NCBI GenBank assembly: GCA_916613615.1
Contig: OU744721.1
Span: forward strand, 52,524,747-52,588,746
Direction of reading: 5' to 3'
DNA length: 64,000 nucleotides
Origin: Steromphala cineraria
Lineage: Eukaryota > Mollusca > Gastropoda > Trochida > Trochidae
In this document: one piece after another, positions 46,284 to 57,859 of the stretch
Numbering within the stretch: the first letter of the stretch is position 1
Layout of the letters: every line of letters begins with the position of its first letter
Translations under genes and position numbers: made by a program
The notes under the pieces: generated by a model
Seen by the model: the letters and a program-made list of their open reading frames with translations, nothing else
Databases searched by the model: none
Told to the model about the DNA's origin: nothing

Positions 46284-46646
46284 CGATGTCCATTTCCTGG
46301 AAAACCAACGTTCAGCGATAAAGATTTGGTGTTGAACTCTTGGCGTAGGCGAAGGTGTAACGGTATCTGGCACGGTTTTTGTCTGATTATTTAGTAGATG
46401 GTTACTGCATGAACATAACCCTTTGGAACTCCATCCAAATTTCGTCCCTTTTCATCAACCTAAACCCCTATTGCTGTTCCGTCTGTTGAAAATTTGAAAA
46501 ACTGATAAAATATCAATACACTTGTATTCAATCTATTGCTAAGATGATGAGCTTTCGGATTAGCTATCCACAAACACGTTTTAATAATGGAAAGCATATC
46601 ATTGTCCTCTTTTATCATATTATCAATAACCTTATTTTTGTGTAGA

Positions 46647-46652
46647 AATAAA
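46647..46652 (+). terminator. Candidate poly(A) signal of the TRIM gene
   Basis: AATAAA about 365 bp after the TRIM stop codon, in an AT-rich context. Unverified by transcript data. Confidence 0.4.
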
Positions 46653-48163
46653 ATACAAGTAATATAAAAATGTTTAAGTGGAGAATCTTTTGATATTTTA
46701 CGAGTGCTTCCAACTTGTTTCTTTGCAGGATTAAACGTGACATATAGTTCAACTCTTAAGTTGAATGGGAATTTGAAGTTGGAGCCATTTTTACGAAGGT
46801 GGTACAATTCCAAGCATAAATTGGTAAAGAGTTTTAAATTATAGTAGGTAATTTAAGTATTATTTCAATGAGATTTAGAAGACGAATTGAATCAAAGAAG
46901 ACAAATGGCAAGAACCAAGGTAAACTGAAATCAATGAAAGCTATCAAAAACGTATATCGCTCTAAGATTTGCCCTACGAATACTTATTTATACTCATTGT
47001 CACCATCGTTATTTTTCACTTAAATATGAACCTTATTCAAAAGATATTTTGCAAACTCTCTTTAGGGGTTATTGAGGAATGTATAATTGTTGTTTTGTCA
47101 AATTTAGTTATAGGTAATTCAGTGCAAGTTATAGGGAAGTACTCTTGAATATGTTTTCCTCAAAACATACCCCGATATAGGGCAGTCCCTTTAAACTATG
47201 CGTTTGAATGGAATATCCTTCCAAATCAAACACAACACATAAGATTATTATAGAATTTCCAGTTATTTATTTCGTCGTGTTTTGTAAAATATGAATACTT
47301 CAAATAAAATTTAAGATATTGAAAATATTATAATTGATATCTTTTAGTGCTTTGATTATTATTATATGTCATAATTCATCATACTAGTCCTAATTGTCCA
47401 GTTTATGTTCTATTGACATGTGCTCTGAAACTGAAAACAAACTCTTCTTCATTACGTATCTCACATTATTCGCCATCTTCAATGTACAATCATCCAAAGG
47501 CTAAGATTAGCGTTTGCGCAGAGTTATGAAAGTAACCAGTTTCGAACAAACTGGCCTTTGAATCAACATGTCTGACCTTGCTCTTCACAGTTTGACATCA
47601 AAATTTTATAACAATGGGGGAGCAAGGGTTCATTAATTCATAATATTCCGCTTGATTGCCGCCCCGTGACATCTGTCATATCACATAGCCAAGAGAGATG
47701 AAAATGTCACTGTCATTCACTCGGTCGAGCACAGATTAAAGAGTTTAATTTCTGACCTGAATATTTTTAAGGGAATGTCAAAACTAAAATTGAAATGAAA
47801 TGAGAAAATGCTTTGATCTTGTATTTTTTTATAGTTTTCTACACTTGATAATATGAACTAGTTTTGGTAGACTAAAACTGATAATTAATAATGGAAATCA
47901 ATTTAAATGATAAAGAAATGAAGAAAGAATGAATTTGTTTGAGCTCGTATTTTGTTTTCCTGTATTGTGCTTTTTTCTTCATTTTTTAAAATTGTATCGA
48001 TAAATTTCGGTTTCTGAGAAATAATTCTCACCAATATTTGATTGCATATAGGAGCACCAGAGATGATGATGTTAAGGCCAAATATGATCAATATTATTGA
48101 GTCACTAAGGTAGTCTTAGTGCTATGTTGAAAGATAGCACTAAGCTTAACCTTATAGTGTTAA
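46653..48163. other. Intergenic, no gene seen
   Basis: AT-rich. A single end of TTAA MITE family B is visible on the minus strand at about 47100-47195 (agggcagtcccttTAA). No coding signal. Confidence 0.45.
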
Positions 48164-48365
48164 AGGGACAGTCCTATTTGGTTATTCTTGTCAAAACAAA
48201 ATTCAAGGGAACTTCCCTGTTTATACTTATATATGATTAGTTCATGGTTATTTGCAACTTATTTTCAAATATGTTTGTAAGGTAACATTTTGATTTTTCT
48301 AGATTTAACAAATTGACAAAGAATAGAATTCATCACTGCGTCCTCTCGCCGTTAGGACTGTCCCT
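48164..48365. mobile_element. TTAA MITE, family B, intact copy
   Basis: 202 bp with ends AGGGACAGTCCTA and TAGGACTGTCCCT, flanked by TTAA at 48160-48163 and 48366-48369. A small hairpin element (gtcttagtgctat / atagcactaag) lies just upstream at 48110-48155. Confidence 0.88.
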
Positions 48366-49494
48366 TTAAACCGTTTTGTGCAATGTCTCTCTGGTCGTTT
48401 GACTATCTTTTTTGACAGCGCTTTCATCACCAGCTTGTGATACAACGATATTGATCATTTCCTATAAGAAATAAGCCAAATATGCATATGGAACACAGCA
48501 AGAGCATCCAACATTCATAACTAAGAAGTAATACTTTGGAAAGTCACGATTCTTTGGTTTTGTCTCCCGACAGCCGTTTTGTATTGCCTCAACATTCTTC
48601 TATGGTTCTGTTGTATAGATACACAATTCTTTGCTAGAATTTCAATACGAAGAAAGGAAGAATATGGACATAAGGGAACATATCACTTAAGCAATCATAA
48701 TTCATAATTCTTTCATTCATAAGGTAATTAATTCAGCGAAATCATTCATTCAAGCAAATAAGGTCCAACGATGTATTAAGAAAAAAATAGTTTTATTATT
48801 TTTCACGAATAGCAAATATATATTTTTTACAAGGTCATATCTAAGGTTGAACTCAACACATTCACATTGTGCAAGATAATGTGCATAATGCGAGATTCTG
48901 TAGACAAAGGATATGTAAAATATTTCAGTTATGTCCGATTATGTTTACACAGTATTTCACCGCCCTTCCGGCAAACTTACATTGTGGAGACAAATGCCAT
49001 GTACAGGACGTTACAATGCTCGTATAAGTATATAGACATGATAACGTTTGAACTCTGACACTGAACGGGGAATCCTCTATAGATAACCTTTCATCACGAC
49101 TACAACGATAGTTCATGTCGTCTTCATTTTATGTACACGGTCAATGTTGGTTTAAAGCTACAACGTTGATGTATACAGTTGGTTTTTTTTGCGATAAAAT
49201 CTCATCTCTTGGACTTTTAAAGAAAATGTTTTTATTCCTTGAAGCATAGGCATGATATACATACAATAATGAGTATATGTATTACAGAACATTCTGCACA
49301 ATACATAATGCAGTATACAATGACAAATAACTCTCTTGGTTGAAGAAACATGACAAATTTCTCAAAAAGTATTTGATATGATATGCATAATATGTGGTAC
49401 GGCAATGAGCAACAAAGAATGCTGGAGTAAATAAGAGCTGTAGTGAAAATACACCCCAAAAAAATATAATTTTCTAAACAAGGTATAAAATTAA
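48366..49494. other. Intergenic, no gene seen
   Basis: AT-rich with only short chance ORFs; no recognisable repeat. Confidence 0.45.
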
Positions 49495-49853
49495 AGGGGC
49501 AGTAGCGCGTTTTTAGGGGTAAAATAAGGTGATGTCAGGAACATGAAAATAAATGGTTCCGATTGAAAGACAATGCATTTAAACTAAATGGAGCAGTAAT
49601 AATTCAAATATTATATAATGTAATGTATAGCCATACGATTCCTTTTTCTTACACAAAAAGAATTAAAGGTGTTCACACAAAATGGCCGCCCATTGGTTTT
49701 AGGTGAATCTTCATACTTTGTCCTCTGACTATGGATAATTGGTTTGCGTTATGAGATTTTTGAAACTATCAAAATAATACATTTAGCATTAACGTACAAT
49801 TATCAGTCAAAAAATTAAAATATAAAATTATCAAAAATCGTGCTACTGCCCCT
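49495..49853. mobile_element. TTAA MITE, family A, copy 4
   Basis: 359 bp with AGGGGCAGTAGCGCG and inverse ends, flanked by TTAA at 49491-49494 and 49854-49857. Confidence 0.9.
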
Positions 49854-52020
49854 TTAAAAGGTTTTGCTATGTCAATATGGTATTAACTACACTTTTGGTG
49901 AAGCATTAAAAAGATTATGTTTAATTATCACATTTGTTTTTGGATTAAAACTTTTCCTTATACTAATAGTATTGCTTTCTCTTCATCATTTGTGTCATTT
50001 CATTTACAACGTGTACCAGATATTGAAACTAAACCGTGTACACATGCATTCAGATTCAACTATTTTATTGAACTCAATGAATATTGCATGCCTATTTGAG
50101 CGATTAGGTTTGATATCTGAGAAGCTCCTTTTTATCTTAACTTTTGACAGGTTTGAATAAATGAGAGAAAAACAATTTTCTTCAATGTGCTGAACTGCTA
50201 GAACATCTAGATTTTCATGTATTGAAATGTCGACATTTCATGCATCTTTCATATCAGACTTCATTATACTTAACTTCTATTTAACTGGATAACAGTTGTT
50301 ATAATAATCTTTCTAACAGCCCCTGAAACAAAATATATCTAAAGACCCACGCAAGTCTATATTATTGTAGAAAGTCTAGACCATAGACTAACATATAGTC
50401 CCTGAAAAAAAAAACATTGTTTCACTAAAATTTTAATTTTAAATATTTGATATTAAAATAAAAAGGAGCCCTGAAAAATTCTTAATTTCAGGCATCTAGA
50501 CTTGCCAACATTGTCTAGACTTAAGAAGGCTCCTTTTTTTGCTTTAGGGTCTGGATAACAGACTGTCTAGCTCTAGACCACTGCAGTTTCTGAAAATGAA
50601 CAGCTTCAGTGGGCTCATTTCTCTTTTAATAATAAAAAGCTTGATTTTGATTATATTTTCATTTCAGAGACTAAAATTTAGTCTATTATAAAGTATAATA
50701 CCTACGGCACGTTACAGGTTTTGACCAATGGTAAACCGACATTTCTGTTTAAGTCGAGATATTGTTTTATTTTCTTGATTGGGAACGTTCATATTAAACA
50801 AACAGGGTACTGAACTTCTGGTCAGCAAGATGACCAATGAGATCAGTCAGGAGATTAACACGTCCAGTGGTCATTTATTTATGACCGGAGGCTATCAACT
50901 AAATTACATTTACCCTCTGCCATTCAGTTCCCTTCATGAATTAATCGCTTATAGGTGCATTCCCAGCTATATAGTATCACCTTATAAACTCGTAGATACA
51001 ATCAATCTCTGCGTGAAATCTCGTTGCTATGGTAAAACACGATAAGTAACATTGTTAATATTACAGTTACGGTAATTTAGTGATTCAATCAGCAAAATTA
51101 TTGTCAATTTAGTAGGTAAGCAGAATAATTGGAATGGTCTTTTGATTTTTGTAATGGAATCATATTATATAGTTAACAGTGAAACGGAATATACTATTGG
51201 TTTTGACATCTTATTGATACATACGAAACTTCCGTTGAGGTGGTACAAACAAAATTTTCATGAAATATCAATGATTCAATCAATAATCAAATTCATTTCA
51301 TGAAATATGAAAAAAAAAAGTTTCCTTGTTGATATTGATTGATTGATATCTTATTGAACTCAATAACGTCATAGATATCAAGGAAGTATTGGGTTGAAAT
51401 AATATGCAATGATAACATATGATTATAAAAATTGAAATATCAAACTTTAACAATGAAACACATTCACTCGAATTTGACAGAAATTATCATTGAATTGCGT
51501 TTAGGATTTGTTTTGTGTGTGTGTGTGTGTGTGTTATTCATGGTCAAAATTAATCATGTTGGCTGTATGTTAAAGAAACTAAACAGACAAATAATTTTTT
51601 CAAACTGAATACCATCTGGGACAATATGCAAATATGTCGTAAAAAAAATGAAATATTCTAGAAATGTTTATTTAGAAAGATTTTATTAGGTTTTAAATTC
51701 GTTTTTAATTCAAACTACTATCAATTCCTATGTTCGTTACCTGCTTAAAACTTGAAGGAATTGACAAATACATGTTCCACATGTTTCGTTGTTAAAACAG
51801 GTTCGTTAGTTTACAAAAAAAAAAACATTTCATCAAACTTAATTAGGAAGATTTCGATATGATCCACGTTACGGATGGCTAAAGGTGCAGGGAATATGTC
51901 AAAGTCAACGAAAACATTTCTGATGAATACGCCAAAGATTGCCACTTGATATCAGATGACATTTAACAATGTTCTATACATGTGAATTGTGCATAACGAT
52001 TTGCATTGGTTCCGAGAAAA
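49854..52020. other. Intergenic, no gene seen
   Basis: AT-rich. It contains an imperfect hairpin at about 50459-50540 (aaaaaggagcc / ggctcctttttt) and a short (GT)n run near 51515-51534. The ORFs in this stretch have no coding character. Confidence 0.45.
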
Positions 52021-52029
52021 TGATAAGAA

Positions 52030-52260
52030 ACATTTGAGACGACCCCTATTTTGTCCCGGGTGCATCGTCGGCGACTAGATCAACTCGTCTCGCAGTGTCG
52101 TCTAACAAGTCGGTCCCCCGTGGACTGTGCAGGGGGCAGACAATTAATATGGGATTTCAATGGAATCGGCGCGTGTCTCAACTGCAGTAATGGTTAAATC
52201 GATACAAGTTTGTTCCACAGTTGGCTTCGTGACGTGTTGTCCCCTGTCAAGAAACAAGGA
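52030..52260. other. GC-elevated island of unknown function
   Basis: A CpG-containing patch (e.g. tcccgggtgcatcgtcggcg) in an otherwise AT-rich spacer. One plus-strand frame stays open for about 48 codons (DDPYFVPGASSATRS...) but no family is recognised. It could be a lost exon, a UTR or a regulatory element. Confidence 0.3.
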
Positions 52261-52701
52261 AGCTTCAGATATAATATCATGTTGCTGTGAGTAATATGAT
52301 AGCGACCATCAGTGTGAAAATTTATTTTTACATTGGCCAATTTTGGACGCATTTGTAAATTTGTAATTTATTTTAAAATAAATCGTCTTGTATTCCATGT
52401 GGTATCTATATTTATTTATTTATATTAATAACTATTGTTGTATATAATATAGGCATCTACTTCGCATTCTCTCACCTTACCTTAAAATGAAGTGTCAAAT
52501 CTGTTATTTAACTTAGTAAGCATCAGGAGTGATTAAAAGATTTACTTAAAGGTAGTCTTGGCAATAACTTCTCATTACTTAACAAAAATATAAACGTGTA
52601 TCGAAGAATCAATCTCTACACAAGAAAATTATTCGATTAGAATGTCCCTCACAAAATGGACAAAGAATCTTTGTAGAACACAACCACTTATTATCGGCTT
52701 A

Positions 52702-52917
52702 TTAATCTGCAACATAAAGCCCATTCTCCCGTGTCCCTTGGCTCTGCAGTGAGGTCATTGACAGCAATCGATGCTGTTTGAAGGAGCGGGTACAGAGACC
52801 ACGATACTCCGAGTACTGGCGCCGTCGAGACGGGTCGGCCCGGGTAACGTGACTCATTCTTGGGGAGACGGAGACGAGGTACCGGGATGGGGAATACTCT
52901 AGGGTTGGTGTGATATC
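52702..52917 (-). CDS. Candidate terminal exon of an unrecognised gene
   Basis: A long pyrimidine tract on the minus strand runs into an acceptor (ttctaccaacag) at 52918. From there a frame of 71 codons stays open to TAA at 52702-52704, in DNA that is much less AT-rich than its surroundings. It reads DITPTLEYSPSRYLVS at the start and ends TRENGLYVAD. No family is recognised, and no upstream minus-strand exons were found before the window's next gene. It may be an isolated terminal exon, or chance aided by the simple repeat that supplies the pyrimidine tract. Confidence 0.25.
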   Translation of the reverse strand, partial: DITPTLEYSPSRYLVSVSPRMSHVTRADPSRRRQYSEYRGLCTRSFKQHRLLSMTSLQSQGTRENGLYVAD

Positions 52918-52924
52918 CTGTTGG

Positions 52925-53420
52925 TAGAAGAAGAAGAATGAGGAAAAGGGGGAAGAAGAAGACGTTGAAGAAGAAGAAGAAGAAGAAGAACAACAACAAC
53001 AACAACAAAAAAGAAGAAGAAGAAAAAGAAAAGATGATGGAAATGATGATGATGATGATGATGATAAATTGATGATGTGTTGATTTTAGTTGTTTACGAA
53101 GAAGAAGAAGAAGAACAACAACAACAAAAAGAAGAAGATGAAAAAGAAAAGATGATGAGTTAGAGGAAGAATTTTAAGAGCAAGAAGAAGAAATACTTAG
53201 ACAAATTGGAAGAACACGAAGAAGAGGAAGGGAAAAAACAACGATCACGAGGGATTAGGGGAAGAATAAACATGAAAACATTTAAGAAGATTACAAAGTC
53301 AAAGAAAAAAGAAAATCAAGATGTTTGAAAGCGATGAGAAGAAATAAGAAGAAAAAGGAAGTTGAAAAATAAGTCGAATGGAAGACCGTAAAGAAGAAGA
53401 AGAAAAAGAAGAAAATCTGG
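52925..53420. repeat. ~500-bp polypurine (GAA/CAA/GAT) microsatellite tract
   Basis: Dominated by GAA repeats on the plus strand with short (CAA)n and (GAT)n runs and very few pyrimidines. The poly-Leu/Phe ORF on the other strand is its translation. Confidence 0.95.
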
Positions 53421-55597
53421 AGAAGAATAAATTAGAATAACGATTAATGAGAATATTTTTAGAATTAAATTAAAATCTTTAGATAATATATAGAGGTATG
53501 TGTATAATGTATCAATCGTTCTTTTTTCCACAGGGTGAGGATTATCATTATCAAAAAAACTTCTTTGCAATTTTGGATTTTAAGGACCATTTTATAGGTT
53601 TTGATGATTAAAATCATAAATCAACATTCAAATCCCTTAATTACTCAACCGACAACACTTTCAGGTTGCCTCTTTTAATAACAGTAATCAACATTAACAG
53701 AAAGAAACTGTCTCCATAGCAACCAGACAAAGCATGAATTGTAACATGAACCGTCTTCAAAGCACCAATTTGTCTCAAACATCGTTTTCCTACAGGGGCA
53801 TTCGTAATATAACACATCTTCATACCATTGTTACACTAGAATACATTGTTTAAGAAAAGCAAATACAAAGCTATACTTTGTTTACAACACATCCATCCTT
53901 AAAAACTTCATGATTAATCGTCAAGATAAAGGATGTGTAAAACAATTAAATTAAAGTTTTTAGGGAAAGAATTATATATTTAAAGCTTTGTTATTTTTTA
54001 TTGAGTTGTGTGTATTTTTTATTTATCACACAATCCTTGGTTATAAGCTTTGTAGATGTTTATGCCAATATTTCCAATACGAAAACTTTAAATAACAATC
54101 TGTATCTTGTCTATATGTTTGTTTTCGTATATCTTTGAATGTAATTTAGGACTTATAGAGTTTTATTTAATGGTTTTAATGACATTTCAGTAGGCCTAAC
54201 TTTAGTTACTTAAAACCAGAAATATGTATGTGTGATAAACCTCTAGATTAATTCATTCATACAGTTATGATAAACGACAATAGTAAATTGCTAATCCAAG
54301 CAAGTAAAACAATGGTAAGATTTGTCGGACTTTAACTGCATTCTCTCCCAACCAATAAAACGTGACAATCACAGGCTGCTACGGCAGTGTTGATATTTAA
54401 ACAAAAGCCTTGTTGGTTATAAACATTCAATTTTATATTGTGTATTTTTACTTTAAATGACCACTCCGTGATTTTATCACCATTTATTGTTTTGCTCTGA
54501 TACGATGTAAATAGCATAATTAATCATACGGTTGTATATCCAAAAGAAAGTATAAAAACTTCAACATATTATTTACATATAAAAATAGGCAAATTTTTTC
54601 TCATCAGAAGTGAAACATCGATTATTTGTTAGGAGTACTCCTAAAATAGAAAATGGACTCCTACTCCAAAACGATTCTCATTTTGACTGACTAAAACCCT
54701 GTATGTATATGTACTATGTAGTATGACATGAATCCTGTATACATTTATTGACCTATTACAGACCGTAATGAGGAATAAAAACAACTCTTTGAAGTACAGG
54801 CCAAACGTAATGACCCCCTGTCTTCAGTAGACACGGCCACATAGCAACCGTTCGTTCAGAATGGTCCCAATAACAATGTGGTTAAACGTTCGTATCTTAT
54901 ATAATGAATGTGTGGCAGTGTACAAAATACCTCGTCATGGTAACCAAACTGATATCGTGATTGTCCTCGATACCATACCTGTGTTATTTGGGTATTGTGT
55001 AGAGTTGACATTAATGTCATCGTTAACAGCACAATGTCTTGTAAAACGATGCAATTCAATGCAGATATTTACAACATTTGAATTAATCAAATAATAACAT
55101 CGCATTAAGGAATTTCTACCGAACATAATGGCCAAAATACATTACGTGAAACGCTTTATATATAATTTTCTTCAAGTTCAATGTACAAAATGAAACAAGT
55201 TTCTCAACTCTTACGCTCCAAATCGAGAAGGCCATTAAAAAACTCTCCAGTATAGCTTATTAAAATTAAATATCATGACTTGTATTTGTGGCGTAATGTT
55301 TATGTTTTCAAAATTCGCATATATTTAGCTTTTATGAGTAATGTCATTAAAAAAAAACATATAAAATTTTACAGGCTTGATGGCATGAAAATATGCATGA
55401 AGTAATCACAACTTGTCACGAAACATCGACATACCTTTAAAAGGCACTAATCATCCAATGAAATCAAGTCGAATACAAATTTGTTTACTATAAATTCAAT
55501 ATACCACTGAGTACGCATACTGAGATATATATAGAAGTGTACCAAAGTATGACATTAAAAGATGCCCATCCGAAAGCCCATAACATGATAACTTTTA
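53421..55597. other. Intergenic, no gene seen
   Basis: AT-rich. A repeat remnant near 54630-54705 shares 'gactcct' and 'aaaaccctg' motifs with 18020-18100. No coding signal. Confidence 0.45.
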
Positions 55598-56270
55598 GTC
55601 CTGCCTTATAACTTTTGATATTTTGTTCAGTTTTGTCATTGAATTGAAATAAAACACACATTCCGGTTGGGTTCATCTTCACAACGTCATGGGCGAAACG
55701 AAAAGGTTTCTAAACTTTTCCGTTCACGGCCTCGGAGAGTTGCTCGATACGTTTTCACCTTGCCGTGGGAAGATGGGTTGGGTTCTTTTTCAAGTATTTC
55801 ATAAAAACATGAAACGGAAAAAAACAACACTGAACCACACACTTACTGTAAAAAGCAGGGTAGAGCATAACATTCGACATGATTCAACTTTAACAGTCCT
55901 GCCTTTTAACTTTTGATATTTTTTTCAATTATGACATTGAATTGATATAAAACACATTCCGGTTGAGTTCTTTTTCAAGTATTTCACAAAAACATGAAAC
56001 GGAAAAAAACATCACCGAACCATACACTTACTGTCAAAAGCGGGGTAAAGCACACAAAAATCGACACGATTCAACTATAACAGTCCTGCGTTTTAACTTT
56101 TGATATTTTGTTCAGTTTTGACATTGAATTGAAATAAAACATACATTCCGGTTGGATTCCTTTTCAAGTATTTCATAAAAACATGAACAGAAAAAAAAAC
56201 ATCACCGAACCATTCACTTACTGTCAAAAGCAGGGTAAAGCACAAAATGCGACATGATTCAACTCTAACT
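55598..56270. repeat. Tandem repeat, ~190-bp unit, about three copies
   Basis: 'aacttttgatattttgttca', 'ttgaattgaaataaaacaca', 'cattccggttg', 'tttcaagtatttcataaaaa' and 'aagcagggta' recur in order near 55608, 55908 and 56095. The first unit is separated from the rest by about 100 bp of different sequence. Confidence 0.8.
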
Positions 56271-57352
56271 ACAATTCACTATGACCACACAATGACGGGT
56301 GCGTGGGAAGAATCACTTCATGACTTACTGTAATTATTTCACTTTCAAGTTTCACGCGTAACACTAAACCAAGGTGTGTCTGAACAAGCCATGCAAAATC
56401 GAGATATATATTTTGTAAATTATTTTAACAGAATTCTTCTATGAATAACACATATGCGACATTCTGCTTCATCCTCTGCGTACAAAGTCCCATTCAGTTC
56501 CCGTCATGTCGTTTATCCTACTGTATTTAGATGCTTTGCCTGGCAATCGCTAACACTTTGGTCTGTTCTGAGTCACAAATAGACTAACTTGAGGCCCCAT
56601 TAGAAATCTTACACACCCGTAACACATTAGCCTTTACCCGTGTACAATCTATGAACAACCCATTTGAACGTGTAAATCTATGAACAACCCATTATGTTTT
56701 TACCCATGTACAATTCCGATGTAATAAACTATTTGCTTTGTATACCCATTTATACAATTCTGTGACCTTATAAACCCATGTACAATAGAACAGCGAACGT
56801 TTTCATAGAAAGCTCTTTTTTTAAAATACTTTAAAAATTCAAAACGTAATTTTATCATTTATGATAATAATATATATATATATTTATAATATTGATAATT
56901 TACATTAAATTGCATGTATCGGGAATTAAATAAAGGCATTTTAATTCTGTATTTATACTTTTATATTTTATTTATAACAATTTATAGATAATGAAAGTCC
57001 TTGTTTTGTTAAAACAATGTCAGGTGAATATCCCTGGTCTATTTATGGAAATGTTGATTCCTACGCATTAATTGATATGAATTATTCAAATGCAAGTTTT
57101 TACTTTGACGATGACAGGTTGAAACTATGTCACCGTGGGAGAACAACGACGGTGACGTCACACAAAACACACCTTCATCCCAGCTCTATCAAAGATGACT
57201 GCATGACCCCGTACAAATTGATCTAACTATAATATCCGTTTAAGAAGATTATTTTGCAAAGGTAAAAACATGTTGAAAGTTTCTAACGCATTCATTCTTT
57301 TGTAAGAAATTCGCTACTGTGTGAGATGGACAAAAAATCACAATAAACACTG
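56271..57352. other. Intergenic, upstream of the 57.5-kb gene
   Basis: AT-rich with degenerate 'acccatgtacaat' repeats at 56630-56780. A TGACGTCA site lies at 57153-57160 in the same GTGACGTCACAC context as the one at 57353. Confidence 0.4.
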
Positions 57353-57384
57353 TGACGTCACACGCACTCATCTTACCGGAAGTG
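57353..57384 (+). promoter_or_regulatory. CRE plus ETS promoter motifs
   Basis: TGACGTCA at 57353-57360 (perfect CRE) followed by ACCGGAAGTG at 57375-57384 (near-ideal ETS/GABP site), about 120-150 bp before the ATG at 57507. In animals this pair is typical of TATA-less housekeeping promoters. Confidence 0.6.
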
Positions 57385-57506
57385 ACGAATCATTTCACTG
57401 CTCATTTGCATGTGAACTGTTCGGTGCATTAGAAGTCAACAGTGTTGTAAGTTGGCTTATGTTTACCATACAAAGAGGATGTTAAAATATAAATTTCGTC
57501 TAAATA

Positions 57507-57859
57507 ATGGCTAGTGAAGGGCCACGGAGGAATGGACCCATGAAAATACGACTAACAGGTAATTATAACTTAGTTTGGACGTCCAAATCGACTCGTCTTA
57601 TCACGTTTCAGCAACACTGTCTTTCTGGTGGAAACATGGCTGCCAGGCCGACTCGAACTCCAGTCATAGATCTATTGAATATGTAGTTCAGACCTCGTCT
57701 ATATAAACTTCACCGCTAGTCCATTGTATATTTATCCACTTTGTGTTAAAAAATGACATTTCTAAAAAAGGAGGTTTACCACTAGATCGAAATATAACTC
57801 GACGATCACTAAAAGAAAGACTAAACTCCACTTCCGTTGAAGAAAATAAAAACCCACAG
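57507..57859 (+). CDS. First coding exons of an unrecognised gene (partial)
   Basis: Exon 57507-57558 encodes MASEGPRRNGPMKIRLT and ends in a donor (ACAG|GTAATT), phase 1. A possible second exon, 57771-57859, restores phase as GGA and reads GLPLDRNITRRSLKERLN followed by STSVEENKNPQ, ending at a donor (CACAG|GTAGAA). Its acceptor (aaaaaag) has a poor pyrimidine tract; an alternative acceptor at 57718 would add about 17 residues. The hydrophilic, basic peptide suggests a nuclear or regulatory protein but no family is recognised. Later exons were not found up to 64000, so the gene probably has long introns and leaves the window. Confidence 0.5.

Noticed and set aside
52919..53008. Poly-Leu/Phe start of a minus-strand ORF
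   Set aside because: It is the translation of the GAA microsatellite; only the part after the acceptor at 52917 is considered as a candidate exon.
55689..55916. 75-codon ORF
   Set aside because: It spans unrelated sequence and a tandem-repeat unit, with no family resemblance.
57017..57226. 69-codon ORF upstream of the 57.5-kb gene
   Set aside because: No family match, no splice logic, and it overlaps a CRE-type site in the probable promoter region.
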